Assembly (NCBI GenBank): GCA_024196135.1
Contig: JAMQCK010001217.1
Location: 1 to 10,688 of the forward strand
Reading direction: 5' to 3'
Source of the DNA: Pleurotus ostreatus/Saccharomyces cerevisiae fusant
Lineage: Eukaryota; Opisthokonta
DNA length: 10,688 bases
Positions 1-8,333 of the stretch are shown one piece after another. Numbering within the stretch: position 1 is the first letter of the stretch; every line of letters starts with the position of its first letter. A program made the translations under genes and the position numbers. The notes under the pieces are model-generated. The model was not told the origin of the DNA, did no database searches, and saw only the letters and a list, made by a program, of their open reading frames with translations.

Positions 1-2058
1 GAGCTGCCGGTGTTCGAGACAGCGAAGCCAAGGACGTGGTCCGGCTACGCGCCGGACGCATGCTACGACGCAAGCCTGAACGGGAACACAGACTACCTGC
101 CCGACATGGTGTACTTACGCGCTCGAGAGGCAAAGCTTGTGCGTATGGGCCTCGCGCGAAGGGAGGGTGATTTCCTCGTCGTTCCGCCGACAATTCGCGC
201 GCATATAATGGCGGCGAGGCCCGAGGTCGAAGTCGAGCCCATCGCCCTGTCGACATTCGATTTGCCGTCGCTTGTGCGATATGCAGATTGGTTGCCCATG
301 GGGGATACGCTGTTGCGCATTGGCGAGCTGCTTTTGGGTGCACGGCATCTCGCTCTGCATGCAATGGAGGAGGGGGAGGTAGTCGAGGAAGCCGTTGGAT
401 GCGCCATCGACACGGCGTACATCGGCGCTGCGACCGGCTGGCGGGTGTCAGACTTTATCACAAACGACATTGTCAGACGCGCCGTCGAGGACGAGGGGAA
501 TCCGAGGCTGCACGTCCGATACTTGCTATGTCTGTCGAGGGTCGTTCGGGGCGAGGGTGACGCCGTGTTGCGAGCGATGGAGATTGCGAGGGAAGAGAAG
601 ATGCCGGGTTGTGAAGGTGCGTCTACATTCCCTGACATCATTTGTGGGCGTCAGACCTGACCTGACGACCGCGATCCAGCTCTCTGCCACATTCGTCTTG
701 CTGAGCGTATCTGCGACGCCGCCGCTGCCTCCATAGGCAGCAGCTCGCGAACACCGCAACCGCCACCCCTATCTCGCCCGCCTACGCCTCGAAATGCGCG
801 ACCGCCTTCACATATCGGCCCCCCTCGGCCCCCACCCAGCGAACACGCCGACTATCTCTCCCGCGCCGCCAGCCACGCCCTCGAAGCCATCCCGCTAGCC
901 CACGAAGGCTATGACTCCAACACCGAATTTCACGCCCTCCAGATCCTCGCTACCATCCGCATCCACCAACGCCGCCCCCACCTTGCCCTCTCCTCTCTCC
1001 TCGCTGCCGTCCATGTTGCCCCCTTCTCACGGAACGTCGTTTTGGAGTCGCGCGCGCTCGCTCGCGTCGCCTGGGTCAAATTCCTGATCGGGGACGGAAA
1101 GGCTGCCTTGAAGATCAGCAGAGGGGTTGTCAAGCAGCTCATGGCGCTCGACGCAGATCCCGTGGAAGAGAGGTGTCATCTGGCGGAAATTCTGCTAGGG
1201 TGCGGGCATGTCGACGAGGCCAGGCGAGTAGCGAGCATGGTGCTGGGAAGGCGCAATGGGAGCCGGAGAGCGCGGGTGGCGAGGGCGCATGCCAGAGTCA
1301 TCCTGGTCAAGGTTGCGCTGGCCTGCGCAGAGTCTCTGGATGCGGAAAAGCTGGCAAGGGAGCTGGCGAGGGCATACGCGGTGTGCGTGCGCGAAGGGAA
1401 CGAGCGAGGGGCGCTGGCGTGCAGACTGGCCGGGGCGCAGCTGGTCGCGCGAAGTGCCACATCCACGGAGGAGGCGGAACACGGGCGACAGCTCTTGCTA
1501 CAATGCCTGGAAACTCGCGCGACGTGGGCGGAGGCGCACGCGACGCTAGGGGACATGACATTTCGTGGGACGGTGCGCGTGCCAGATGGAGTGACGTCTC
1601 GAATGCCGGACACTGCGTCCACTGAGCCTTCCCTCGCCATCGCACAGGCCCACTACATCCTCTCCCTCGCAGCCGCCTTCCTGGAGTGCGATATGCGCCG
1701 GGTGTGCGCGGCGCTGAGGAGGTTGGCGAGTGTGTGGTATCAGAATGACTGCGATGGGCGCGTGGGCGATAGCGCCGGTCGCACGAACAAATGCGGGGAA
1801 CGCCCGGACGATATCGACCCAACCACACGCCTCAACACCGCCTCCTCCCTCCTTCAAGCAGCCCTCTCCGGTTTCGAGTGGACGGGCATGGCGCACGAGC
1901 GCGCGGAGGCCTTGCTTGGGATGGGAGATATACTTTGGGCTCAAGGGACAAGGAACGAAGCCCGCCGGTGGTGGCGACGGGCCTGGGATGCGTTCAGCGC
2001 TTGCGGTTTGGGCGCAGGGGCGGTCAGGTGCCGTGAGAGGTTGCGGAGGGTCGGATGA
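1..2058 (+). CDS. TPR-like helical-repeat protein, C-terminal part (NB-ARC/nSTAND-TPR type), 5' partial
   Basis: The frame is already open at base 1 with no ATG, so the gene starts upstream. The model is exon 1-616, intron 617-679, exon 680-2058 (TGA stop), giving 664 visible residues. The first ~70 residues resemble the segment after the ATPase core in mushroom NB-ARC/nSTAND proteins: a Leu/Arg-rich helix, then 'GDFLVVPPTIRAHI', like the winged-helix 'L.VL.PIREYI' motif of those proteins. The rest is Ala/Leu/Arg-rich amphipathic helix pairs typical of degenerate TPRs. The last ~80 residues ('LSGFEWTGMAHERAEALLGM', then 'ARRWWRRAWDAF') match the usual end of this protein class. Such proteins are thought to act as NLR-like sensors in fungi. 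That role is inferred, because the nucleotide-binding domain is outside the window. A stretch around 737-836 appears to be read in a displaced frame (listed separately). Family call moderate, coding call strong. Confidence 0.62.
617..679 (+). other. Intron of the TPR-like gene (63 nt)
   Basis: The donor is GTGCGT and the acceptor ATCCAG, with a CCTGACG branch-like site at about 661-667. Without splicing the frame hits TGA at 658-660. Splicing (phase 1) joins '...KMPGCE' to 'ALCHIRLAERICDAAAA', a good TPR-like helix in the same frame. Acceptors at 654, 736 and 740 are possible but give a very short intron or poorer continuity. Confidence 0.6.
737..836 (+). other. Frame-displaced coding segment inside the TPR-like gene
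   Basis: In the gene's own frame this stretch gives a Pro/Arg/Ser-rich linker with mixed third positions. In the +1-shifted frame (codons from 737) it gives 'AREHRNRHPYLARLRLEMRD', helical in character, with mostly C in third position, the same bias as the codons from ~842 on in the original frame. This suggests one extra base near 734-745 and one missing base in the C-rich run near 825-838. The two cancel, so the ORF stays open. Cause unknown: a real pair of indels, or assembly errors in homopolymers. Confidence 0.45.
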
Positions 2059-2602
2059 AGCTGCGTAGAAGGAGAAGGAAAGGAAGGGCTGGAGGCAGAA
2101 CTCTGGGGGGTTCAGAAGGAGGAGGAAGGAAGAGGAAAGACAATACGCGAGGCGAAATCTCGCCACGACCGTGACCAACGACTTCACGACGCATACCCCT
2201 GCTTTCTACTTATTCGCGTTGTCATTTGTACATTGCTCTGTAAATTATCTAGCTATCGTTTAGCGGTTGTTTGTTTTAAATAGCGCTGTTTACATACCTG
2301 TTATATAGATGCGAGGGTTCTGGGCACTGTCCGCTGCGATGCTCTACTGCAGCCGGTTTGGATTGTCTGGTAGAGTGTACTTTGGAGACGATAGGGTCTG
2401 CATCAGTCCGCAAAAGCCCGTTTCGCTGAGTAGTATTATCGGTGAAGTACTGCACCAGGTCTGAAGAGTTTGAGTCACTCCTTGGAATGCATCCGTGGTC
2501 TTTGCAGGATGCTTCGGTGAACACAAATAAGGACCCGCGAACGGATTGATGGTGCAGGAAGTATGACATTCAGCGTCTAGGTAGATGAGATGCAGAACCA
2601 CA
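2059..2602. other. Convergent 3' intergenic region, no gene seen
   Basis: This 544-bp gap lies between the stop of the TPR-like gene (+) and the stop of the small membrane-protein gene (-), so it should hold both 3' UTRs. A purine-rich tract (about 2066-2142, mostly G and A) follows the TPR-gene stop. An AT-richer block at 2205-2315, including TGTAAATTAT and TTTTAAATAG, is a plausible polyadenylation region. The open frames here lack the codon bias of the neighbours, and no tRNA or repeat was recognised. Confidence 0.5.
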
Positions 2603-2969
2603 TCATGACGCTGCTTGTGCTTCCGCTTCTGCCTTCGCCTTGATCGCCTGCGCACGCTTGTTGATTTCTCTTTGCGCGTCTATGAAGGGGCGCTCCTGCA
2701 GTGATCGGCGAGGTTCAGCATCCTTCGAAACACACGCGACGCGATACTCACCGCGCGCGCCTCACCAGCGAGGCCGACGAGGTAGGCTGCACCAAGCACG
2801 GCGACACCGAGAACGGCCGTGTTGGCCTTCCAGGCCGCGGGCCGTCCCCACCAGCCGCCTACGCGCAATGTCAGTGTTACTTCATGCAGTGATTCGCGCG
2901 CAACGCACCCGTCGGAGACCAAACGTATTTCGGGTATGGGTACTGTCCGCCACCTCCCTGTACGTTCAT
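2603..2969 (-). CDS. Small single-pass membrane protein, 86 residues, function unknown
   Basis: Three exons on the minus strand: 2969-2909, 2858-2752 and 2695-2603 (TGA). Introns are 2908-2859 (50 nt, GTGCGT...GCGTAG, branch ACTGAC) and 2751-2696 (56 nt, GTGAGT...CTGCAG). Splicing restores one frame throughout. The product has an aromatic N-terminal stretch 'YPYPKYVWSPTGGWWGRP' (residues 10-27), one hydrophobic segment at about 34-53, and a charged Ala/Lys/Glu-rich helical tail (about 57-86). The pattern PYPK-VWSP-GGWW followed by W-K-N-T and one transmembrane helix looks like a small conserved fungal membrane protein, perhaps organellar, but I cannot name the family. Start choice: ATG at 2969 is the first one in frame with the aromatic motif. 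An ATG at 3013 could instead be used through a further 53-nt intron (3010-2958) or serve as a 15-codon uORF. The gene lies head-to-head with PEX3. Confidence 0.66.
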
Positions 2970-3202
2970 GAGCTCCTCGTCATCCCCGCCGTCCTCGCCA
3001 ACACGCGCACCATAATTTCAGTCGTCGACGTCGGGTGCAAGAGGGAGTTCGGGCTGACTAAGCGCGCACGCGAGCGTCGATGTCCGGTCCGAATCCGGGG
3101 AGCATGGTCCGGGGACCGGGAGCCGGGGCGCATGTGTTTCCAGCCTGCTGGCTGGCGAATACACTGACAGTGAACTCTACTCTGCCCTTGGCGTCTGCTC
3201 CC
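2970..3202. promoter_or_regulatory. Shared divergent promoter region of the small membrane-protein gene and PEX3
   Basis: The start codons of the two divergent genes are 233 bp apart, so both core promoters and 5' UTRs must lie here or overlap the genes. Visible motifs are TGACTAA at 3055-3061 (one base from the Gcn4/AP-1 site TGACTCA) and GACGTC at 3027-3032 (core of a CRE-like site). No convincing TATA box is seen. The motifs are short and may be chance; the promoter call rests on gene arrangement. Confidence 0.55.
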
Positions 3203-5578
3203 ATGCTGGATTCGGTGAAGAAATATGTGTACGAGAGGCGCGGGGGGCTGGTGAAGGCGGCCGCCATCGTCGGAGGCGCGTACCTCGTGCGCGGATACGT
3301 CGGCGAGCGCCTCGAGGAGGTGAAGACGCGCCTCGAGCAGCAGCGCGCCGCGGAGGAGGGGTGCGTACAGTACCCTGTTCGATGGACATCGCTACTAATT
3401 CACATCTCACTGTACCATAGCCTCCGCCGCCGCTTCCGCCAGAACCAAGAAGACGTCTCGTACACCGTCATGGCGCTGCTCCCCACACTCGCGGACCAGA
3501 TACTCACGGGCATGGACGTCGAGGCCCTCACGCGCGAACTGCAAAGATCTCGAAGACGTAGAGATCCCAGCGCTGTGTCCAACCCCTATACCGCATCAAC
3601 CGCGAGCAGCAGCGCGGAGATGGTGCAGGAGGTCGACGCGCGGAGCGAGGCGGGGGAGTCGTCGGTGTACTCTGCGCAGAGCTCGTCCTGGGTGGGCGAG
3701 GGCTCCTCATTCGGCGCGCGCTCCCCCTCGGCGGATCGGGGGTCGGGGATGGTGCGTGGCGTCTGGACTGGTCGTTCGTGTGATGCAGAAACGCTTACCT
3801 CCGGTTCCCCTCCCCAGTCCGAGAGCTTCCTAAGCACGACGTCCGCCGCGTCATCAGTGCCCGAACCTGCTTCATCCTCGTCTACTTCCCCTACGTCCAC
3901 CGCCTCTCAATCCAAGACCGAACTATGGCACTCGCTCAAACTGCTCACCCTCACGCGTACCCTCACTACCCTCTACGCGATCACGCTCCTCTCTCTCCTC
4001 ACCACGCTCCAGCTCACCCTCCTCGCGCGCGCGAAATACGTCGCCTCCGTCCGGCGCGCCGCCCGCGAGGAGGAAGTGCGCGACCGACTGGAGCGCGAGC
4101 TGTCCTTGTCAAGCCTGCTGCTCCGCGGAGCCACTGGCGGCGGCGGCGGAGGCTTCGACGACTTGATGGGAGAGCTGTTGGGAGATACGGAGGTGGGCGG
4201 GGAGGATGCGATTAGTGAGGAGGCGGAGAGCATGTTCTTGACGATGGCTTGGTGGATCCTGCATGTGGGGTGGAAGGATGTCGGGGAGAGGGTGAGGAGG
4301 GGCGTGGAGGAGGCCTTTGATGGGTGAGTGGGCCCATTTGGGCGGTTGACGCTACAATGGGAAATATGTGCTGATGATTGGCTTCACAGGGTTTCCCTCA
4401 AGACCAAGCTCTCCGTGGCGGACGTTCACCGCCTAGTCTGCGATGTGCGGAGAAGAGTCGAGTACGAGGTGACCTTCGAGGGGACGGAGAGGAGGGTAGA
4501 GTGAGTAGTTGATATCCTTCAGCTCCTTTATATCTAGTATGCATACCCCACGCCATGCTAACCTACTTCCCTCAGCTTCCTTTCCACCCTCCTCCCCTCC
4601 ACACCAGAGACGACGCAGCATGTGCTTACGCAGGGCGGGTTCGGGTTGACCGAGGAGTCGTTCGAGCTGCCCTCAGAAGAGGAGGAAGGGTATGATGTGG
4701 AGGCGGAGTTATATGGGAGGAGAAGGGAGGTCTTTTCACAGGATAAGAATTCATATGTCCCAACAGGGGAGTCGTATGATGCGTCCTTGTCGTCGAGGCC
4801 ATCGTCACCGCCGAACTATCCGCCACAGCCTTATCCACCGGTGGAGGGTTCGCCACCGCGGCCCTCACCCCCTCAGCACTCGCCAAACCCCCAACAACCC
4901 ACCGCATCCGCCGTTCACCTTCAGCATGCAGCCCTGCATTCCCATCCCTCGCCGCCTCTACCGCCGTCCTCCCAACTTGCCCCTCGATCACAACAGCAAG
5001 CCTCGGGCCACCTACAACAGCCCTCTGCTCGCCTACAACAACCTTCAATCCCTCCCCAACAGACCAAAACTCACCCTCAACATCCAACCCACCTACCCCA
5101 CCCCCACCTTGCCGACCCCGCCTTCAGCGCGCTCCTCGAGGAGACGCGAAAGACGGTGCTCTCGCCCGACTTTGCGTACGTCCTGGAGGCGTGCCTCGAC
5201 CGGGGGACGGAGATGTTGGTTTCGGGGCTTGAGGACAGTGTGTTTGGGGGGCGGAATGTGGGGGAGGAAGGGGGGAGGGGGCGGGCGGATGGGGCTGGTG
5301 CTCCGAATGCCGATGTCGGGCGGGCAGGAGAAGGGGGTGATGCGGGTGCCGGAAAGACTGCGAGCGCTGGGAAGGCAGATCCCATCCCCTGCCCCGAAGA
5401 CGACGATGAACCGCGACTTCGGCTCGCTGCGCTACTTCCTGGCCTGGCGCGCTGGAGCGCGCTCGCGTTGACGGGATTGCCGAATCAGTTGGTCGATGGC
5501 GTGCTTGGTGGGAGGGAGGTGAGGGCGCTTGGGGCGGTAGTGTTTGCGAGGTTCGAGGAAGAGGTGGGGGATCAGTGA
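3203..5578 (+). CDS. PEX3: Peroxin-3, peroxisomal membrane biogenesis protein
   Basis: PEX3 is the membrane anchor that docks PEX19 with its membrane-protein cargo, so peroxisomal membrane proteins can be inserted. Exons are 3203-3360, 3421-3751, 3818-4323, 4390-4500 and 4576-5578 (TGA), giving 702 residues. The introns (60, 66, 66 and 75 nt) have GTGCGT or GTGAGT donors and good branch sites such as GCTAACC. Family marks: N-terminal 'MLDSVKKYVYERRGGLVKAA' leading into a membrane anchor (about 15-33); 'RRRFRQNQEDVSYTVMALLP' after intron 1; the 'TRTLTTLYAITLLSLLTTLQ' core helix with 'LLARAKYV' (about 203-239); and C-terminal 'LLPGLARWSALALTGLPNQL'. The start at 3203 puts the anchor at the N-terminus as in other PEX3 proteins; an in-frame ATG at 3080 would add 41 unusual residues. 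At 702 residues it is much longer than typical PEX3 (roughly 370-550), because of Ser-rich segments (about 125-200), a Gly/Asp/Glu loop, and a Pro/Gln-rich insert (about 444-548). Confidence 0.93.
4798..5113 (+). repeat. Pro/Gln/His/Ser low-complexity insert within PEX3
   Basis: About 105 codons in exon 5 encode a Pro-, Gln-, His- and Ser-rich tract, with loosely repeated units such as 'HLQQPSARLQQPSIPPQQTK' around 5008-5067. It separates conserved blocks of PEX3 and is probably a disordered loop on the cytosolic face. The frame remains open with no credible splice sites at its edges, so it looks translated. Confidence 0.75.
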
Positions 5579-5927
5579 GGTGAAGTGGGAATTCGCTTGT
5601 TACACCCAACAATCAACTGTACCCCTCGCATCTTGTATCGACCAGTATCCTCAAGCTTACTACTTGACTGTACTTACATACCCACAATACGCGCTAATCT
5701 TTCACGTTGCTCCGATCACCTGGGAATGTTTCCTCAGATGCGGCCCGGCGCGCGGCAGGGCGCGTCGCGCGTTATTTTGCACTGTTTGTAAGAGCTTCCT
5801 TCTCGCCGTTGCGTTCACCGCCGCATCCGCCGCATCTGAGACCTTTCGTCGACGTCGCTCTTGATGAAGAGTACAGGAAAATGATATGCTACACGTTACA
5901 CGATGAGAGGTACAACAAGAAGCTACA
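5579..5927. other. Convergent 3' intergenic region between PEX3 and kinase gene A
   Basis: This 349-bp gap should hold the 3' UTRs of PEX3 (+) and of kinase A (-). Short open frames cross it on both strands, but none has a recognisable domain, good codon bias or splice support. The CG-rich patch at 5741-5775 (GCGCGCGGCAGGGCGCG) can form local hairpins; nothing links it to a function. Confidence 0.5.
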
Positions 5928-8333
5928 TTAGGCGGCGTTCTGGCCGACGTCGCCCAGGACACGAGCGCGCTTCGGTGAGTGCTCCTCCTTCCCATAAAGC
6001 TCCTCATACGAGGTCATCCTAGGGCGCTTGGGACGCGCAGGAGTACCCGCGGGCTTCTTTACGGGACTAGCAACGTTCTCTTTGCCCTCCGCCGGAGTCA
6101 CGTCCTCCTTCCCGATCGCCGCCTTTGCCTGATCGTCCTTCGCCTTCTGCTCGACCAGCTTGCGCTTCTCCTCCTCTTCCTTCCGCATAAGCTCCTGCCG
6201 CGCCTCGTCCAGGACTCCGAACAACTCGTCGTGCTTCAGCCCCTTCGCCCCGACCTTCGCCATCTTGTGCAGCAGCTTCCACACCAAGGGCTCCAGATCC
6301 TTGAAGAACTCCGTCATATCGTCCACGACACGGTCGATGACCCCATCCTCTGCCGCCCGCAGGTCGCTCTTGTGCTGGATGTGCTCCTTGGAGATGTCCG
6401 CCCAGCACGCGATGGCGGCGCCCGCGTTCGGGTGCCGCCAGCCGCGGGGGCCGTCGCACGCCGTGCAGATGTAGATGAGGAGGTAGACGAGGGACTCGAG
6501 GTCGTCGGCGGGGGTGCGCAGCTTGCCCTCGAGGACGTTGAGGGACATGAAGACGACGGTGCCCTGTGGATGGGTTAGCTGCGTAGTCCCGATGGTTGGT
6601 TTCATGCGACGCACCATTAGGATCTCGTCGATGAAGCCGTCTTCGTCAAGGACGCAGCTCTTCTCCAGGTCGATGAGCATTCCGCGAACGTGGCCGGTCG
6701 GCGGACGCCAGAGCCTGACGTTGTTGGCCGAGATGTCGCAGTGCATTACACGCCCCGCTTTCATGCGTTGGAGGGCTGCTCGATTCTATCAGTTTTCCGC
6801 TGCACAGTGTGGCAGGGAGCACGAACCTAGGACAGCATCGCACAGGACATGCAGGAGCTCTAGCGGACTCTTGACGCTGGTTATATCGTCCGCGAAGGGG
6901 AACATCAGCACCCGGTGGTGCGTTCGGGTACCGAGCGGGAGCCTGCAGGTCGTTGTCAGTATCGACAACGCCCATACCCACTCGCCCACGCACTTATCAA
7001 AGTCCTTATGGGTCCTGTCGATCCCCAAGCGCGGGATCATCGTCGTGTGCGGCGTCTCATCGACCTCGACCACACCACTCGCAACCACGTCCGCCACCCC
7101 CTCCACATGTCCCAGCCTCGCCACGATCTCGCACTCGTGTTTGTACCCGAACCTGCTCTCCTCGTCGTCCCAGGACTCCCGCAGCGCGTATATGTTGCCA
7201 TCGGGCCCGCGCGCGGGCCAGCACGCCGTGGCGATTTGGTGCAGCTGGGGAGTGGGCACGCCCGACGACCGGGGCAGGATCTCGAACTCGACGCCGTCGG
7301 GGTGTTGTTCTTGGTCGACGTAGACCTGGACGTCGGTTTCGCCCGCCTCCCGCCGCGCGCGTGCGGCGGCCTCCCAGTCGACGCCCTTTATGCGCACGTA
7401 CTCCTTGCCGTCGCGCCAGTACCGCGACGTATCCCAGCCCTGCCGCCTGCGCGTGCCGAACGTGAGGCCTGTGATGAGGCGGATGAGGGGCCCGGCGGAG
7501 GACGCGTCGTGGATGGGGACGCGGCTGCTCGTCTGGATGCCCGCGCGGTCGAAGGTGACGAGCTGGAGGGTCTCGACGAATGCTGGTGCATCTTGCGCAC
7601 GGCTCGCGATGAGCCCCAGGCCGTACCCGCGGGCGGGCTGCTGGCCCAGGACCGGGCCCGCGGCGTCTGCGATGCCTTGTAGGGGTGAAAAGACCTCCTC
7701 GTCGCGCGCCCGCCCTTCCCCGTCTGCCTGCTTCGTTGCCGACTCGATCGCTGCTGCCGTCGCCTCAATTGCTGCCGTCGTCGCCCCGATCGCTGCCGCC
7801 GCGCTCCACTCGCCCTCCTGCCCCTCCTCCCATAGCACAAGATCGGGCACCGCATCGACGTCCTTGGGCAGGATCTCGTCGAACGCGGCGTCGGTGCGCC
7901 AGACGCGCTTGGGGAGTTTGGAGGTATCGATGCCGAATGTGATCCAGGTGACGCGCAGTTCCTCTGCGAAGGCGTTGAGGAAGGCGGCGATCTGCTGGTT
8001 GAAGGGGGTGGGGGTGGGCTGCTCGGGGCAGGACATGTTGGGATCGGAGGGCATGTCGGGATCGGAGGGCGTGCCGGGGTTGGAGGGTACGTCTGGCTCC
8101 GAGGGCACGTCGGGGTCTGTTGGCGCGTCGGGCTCGGGAGGCACGTCGTGCTCGGAGGGCCAAAATCGCCAACGCCCCTCGACCTCGTCAAAGTGCGTCT
8201 CGACGAAGCTCTCGACGATCTCCGGGGTCACCAGCGGCTCCTGTTCGGCATCATCGCGGAAGACCCAGTCGAGGACACCGGGGACGTTGCTGAGCAGCGA
8301 GGCTTTGACTTTCTCCTGGATCTTGAGCCACAT
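5928..8333 (-). CDS. FunK1-type fungal-specific protein kinase (kinase A), complete
   Basis: Exons are 8333-6994, 6942-6827, 6775-6615 and 6563-5928 (TAA), giving 750 residues; the three introns are each 51 nt. Start ATG 8333 has a purine at -3 (GAGATGTGG). Domains in order: N-terminal segment (1-58), seven hexapeptide repeats (59-100), a region ending in an Ala-rich heptad repeat (about 178-198), the FunK1 N-lobe region with 'QLVTFDRAGI', then the kinase core. Core motifs: 'YALRESW' with Arg385 where VAIK Lys is expected, 'HCDISANN' with catalytic Asp499 and Asn504, 'LIDLEKS' with metal-binding Asp521 (DFG read as DLE), and 'DDLESLVYLLIYIC', typical of FunK1. The tail is charged coiled-coil-like, followed by a basic stretch ending 'PKRARVL' near the C-terminus, a probable nuclear signal. 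Catalytic and metal-binding Asp are kept, so activity is possible, but the Arg for Lys leaves it uncertain. Substrate unknown. It is a tandem paralogue of the next gene. Confidence 0.85.
7741..7803 (-). repeat. Three 21-bp tandem units coding an Ala-rich heptad in kinase A
   Basis: Three degenerate 21-bp units (7741-7761, 7762-7782, 7783-7803) encode the repeated heptad seen in 'AAIGATTAAIEATAAAIESA'. The paralogous kinase B has only 'ALAIGSAAEGLE' at the matching place, before the shared 'PLQGIADAAGP' block, so kinase A seems to have expanded one unit. Confidence 0.72.
8034..8159 (-). repeat. Seven 18-bp tandem units coding Pro-rich hexapeptides in kinase A
   Basis: The stretch divides cleanly into seven 18-bp units with no gaps. 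On the minus strand each encodes P-[SPT]-[DEN]-[PH]-[DGN]-[AVMT], for example PSEPDV and PSDPDM (residues 59-100). The 18-bp length keeps frame, so unit number could change without breaking the gene. It probably forms an acidic, disordered linker. Confidence 0.88.

Noticed and set aside
617..740. Longer intron alternatives in the TPR-like gene (acceptor at 736 or 740)
   Set aside because: They would discard the good helix 'ALCHIRLAERICDAAAA' and exceed the 50-75 nt intron size seen elsewhere; the 740 acceptor would enter the displaced frame directly but still needs a later shift.
1546..2187. 213-codon - strand frame opposite the TPR-like gene
   Set aside because: It is the antisense shadow of a better supported helical-repeat frame and shows no recognisable motif.
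2344..2655. 103-codon - strand frame
   Set aside because: It overlaps the last exon of the small membrane-protein gene in another frame and continues into AT-richer intergenic sequence without codon bias.
3083..3101. T-arm-like sequence (TCCGG TCCGAAT CCGGG) suggesting a tRNA
   Set aside because: The loop differs from TTCGAAT at a conserved position, and no acceptor stem, D-arm or anticodon arm fits around it.
3080..3202. In-frame ATG at 3080 that would extend PEX3 by 41 residues
   Set aside because: PEX3 proteins begin just before the membrane anchor; the extension has no family resemblance and would fill most of the divergent promoter.
5544..5864. 106-codon + strand frame after PEX3
   Set aside because: It overlaps the PEX3 end in another frame and has no codon bias, domain or splice support.
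6915..7682. 255-codon + strand frame opposite kinase A
   Set aside because: It starts at GTG, is Arg/Ala/Pro-rich, has no domain signal, and lies entirely antisense to conserved FunK1 sequence.
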